DNA of 64,000 nucleotides from Nemopilema nomurai (taxonomy: Eukaryota; Cnidaria; Scyphozoa; Rhizostomeae; Rhizostomatidae), in assembly GCA_003864495.1 (NCBI GenBank), contig ML133426.1:1-64000 (forward strand). The letters are read 5' to 3'. This document shows, piece by piece, positions 63,401-64,000 of the stretch. The notes beneath the pieces are model-generated. The model was not told where the DNA came from and searched no databases. It saw only the letters and a program-made list of their open reading frames with translations. Each line of letters opens with the position of its first letter. The first letter of the stretch is position 1. Made by a program: the position numbers and the translations under genes.

Positions 63401-64000
63401 GTACGACAAGTCTTTCATTTTTCACAATAAATAAAACAAAACTCTATAGAAGATGGTAGCACGGACTATCATATATGATTGATTTAGAATCTTAATAGAA
63501 AAATAAGATAAAAGAATTCGGTGATAAGGAAATTTATGATAGAATAAGTGGGTGAAAAGGATGAGTTAATGAATGAGCTAAATTTATGCACAATGACCTG
63601 GCTGCTTCCAAGATTTTGTAAAATTCTTATAGTCAGAATTACATTTTGAGTGAAAGTTGGATTCTAGCACGGATCATGGTGATTGAAGTCTTCCGATTTT
63701 TTAACTCAAACTCAGATTGGATTATTCAAAAATACATCAATGTTGCTGTTGGGCTACGCTTCAAACCGCTCCTAAAACGTTAAGCCATTTACATTTAATC
63801 TCAATTTGTAATTTTTCAGCGAGAAAATTTTCATTGCAAAAAGGCTAAATATTTTTGAAATCTCGATTGTTTTGAAACAATGAAATTTTTTGTATTCACT
63901 GCATTTCATCAGCACCTGCCTACACTTTGTTTCACCTTTGCTATCAATTCACATTGTCCCGAAAATCAAAGAAAGAAGCACCTAACGAGGACCCTTTTTA
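60458..64000. other. No supported gene to the right edge
   Basis: Open frames at 60734-60931 and 61118-61327 (minus), and 62428-62691 and 62886-63212 (plus), lack domains and splice partners. A short direct duplication (GCAGCTATCACAGATGCA, about 61203-61239) is present. ATGGCCTCCT|GTAAGT near 61873 could be a minimal first exon of a plus-strand gene lying mostly outside the window. Confidence 0.45.

Overview
This window looks like nuclear DNA from an intron-rich invertebrate animal, most likely a cnidarian. The base composition is AT-rich, nearly every gene is split by GT-AG introns, and there are many repeat relics. The best taxonomic clue is the gene at 5.1-7.0 kb. It encodes a secreted protein with a PAN-like Cys module followed by a C-terminal domain of the type common in anthozoan fibrinogen-related / skeletal-organic-matrix-like proteins. 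That assignment rests on family resemblance read by eye, not on a search. Gene models were built by hand: open frames were joined at consensus splice sites and kept only where the codon phase agreed across the junction.

Layout. 1-1640 is a ~177-bp satellite array open at the left edge. 1641-3756 is a cluster of transposon relics: a hAT-like non-autonomous element with an imperfect 8-bp target duplication, and a large foldback palindrome. 5145-7033 (+) is the secreted protein gene. 9196-14553 (-) is the 3' part of a scaffold gene with two PDZ domains. 19007-28794 (-) is a 15-exon polypeptide N-acetylgalactosaminyltransferase (GALNT2-like, Golgi mucin-type O-glycosylation), with an apparent one-base frame break in one lectin exon. 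31910-33016 (-) is a small coiled-coil / half-RING-like gene, and 33790-34329 (-) is a possible coiled-coil gene fragment. 35050-38335 (-) and 51244-54259 (-) are two paralogous single-C2-domain membrane proteins. Between them lie the 3' end of an unrecognised gene (42631-43126, -), a broken Tc1/mariner transposase (45.2-46.2 kb, +) and a 17-bp AT-rich minisatellite with a higher-order repeat (46.26-46.75 kb). From 56.2 kb to the right edge I see no well-supported gene, only a candidate alternative first exon, short open frames and a short TTAGG-like tract.

How the genes relate. There are no operons and no obvious pathway cluster. The most interesting unit is the C2 pair. Both genes lie on the minus strand and put almost the whole cytoplasmic part into one large exon. 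Both enter that exon in phase 1 just before the membrane segment, share linker motifs, and have a synaptotagmin-like layout (membrane anchor, juxtamembrane Cys, acidic linker, C2). Both have only one C2 domain and lack all the Asp residues expected in the calcium-binding loops. Their upstream exons differ: one encodes a hydrophobic, signal-peptide-like N-terminus, while the other has a minimal ATGG exon plus a second candidate exon in the same phase. This suggests a diverged, probably calcium-independent family whose extracellular or luminal end is varied through first exons.
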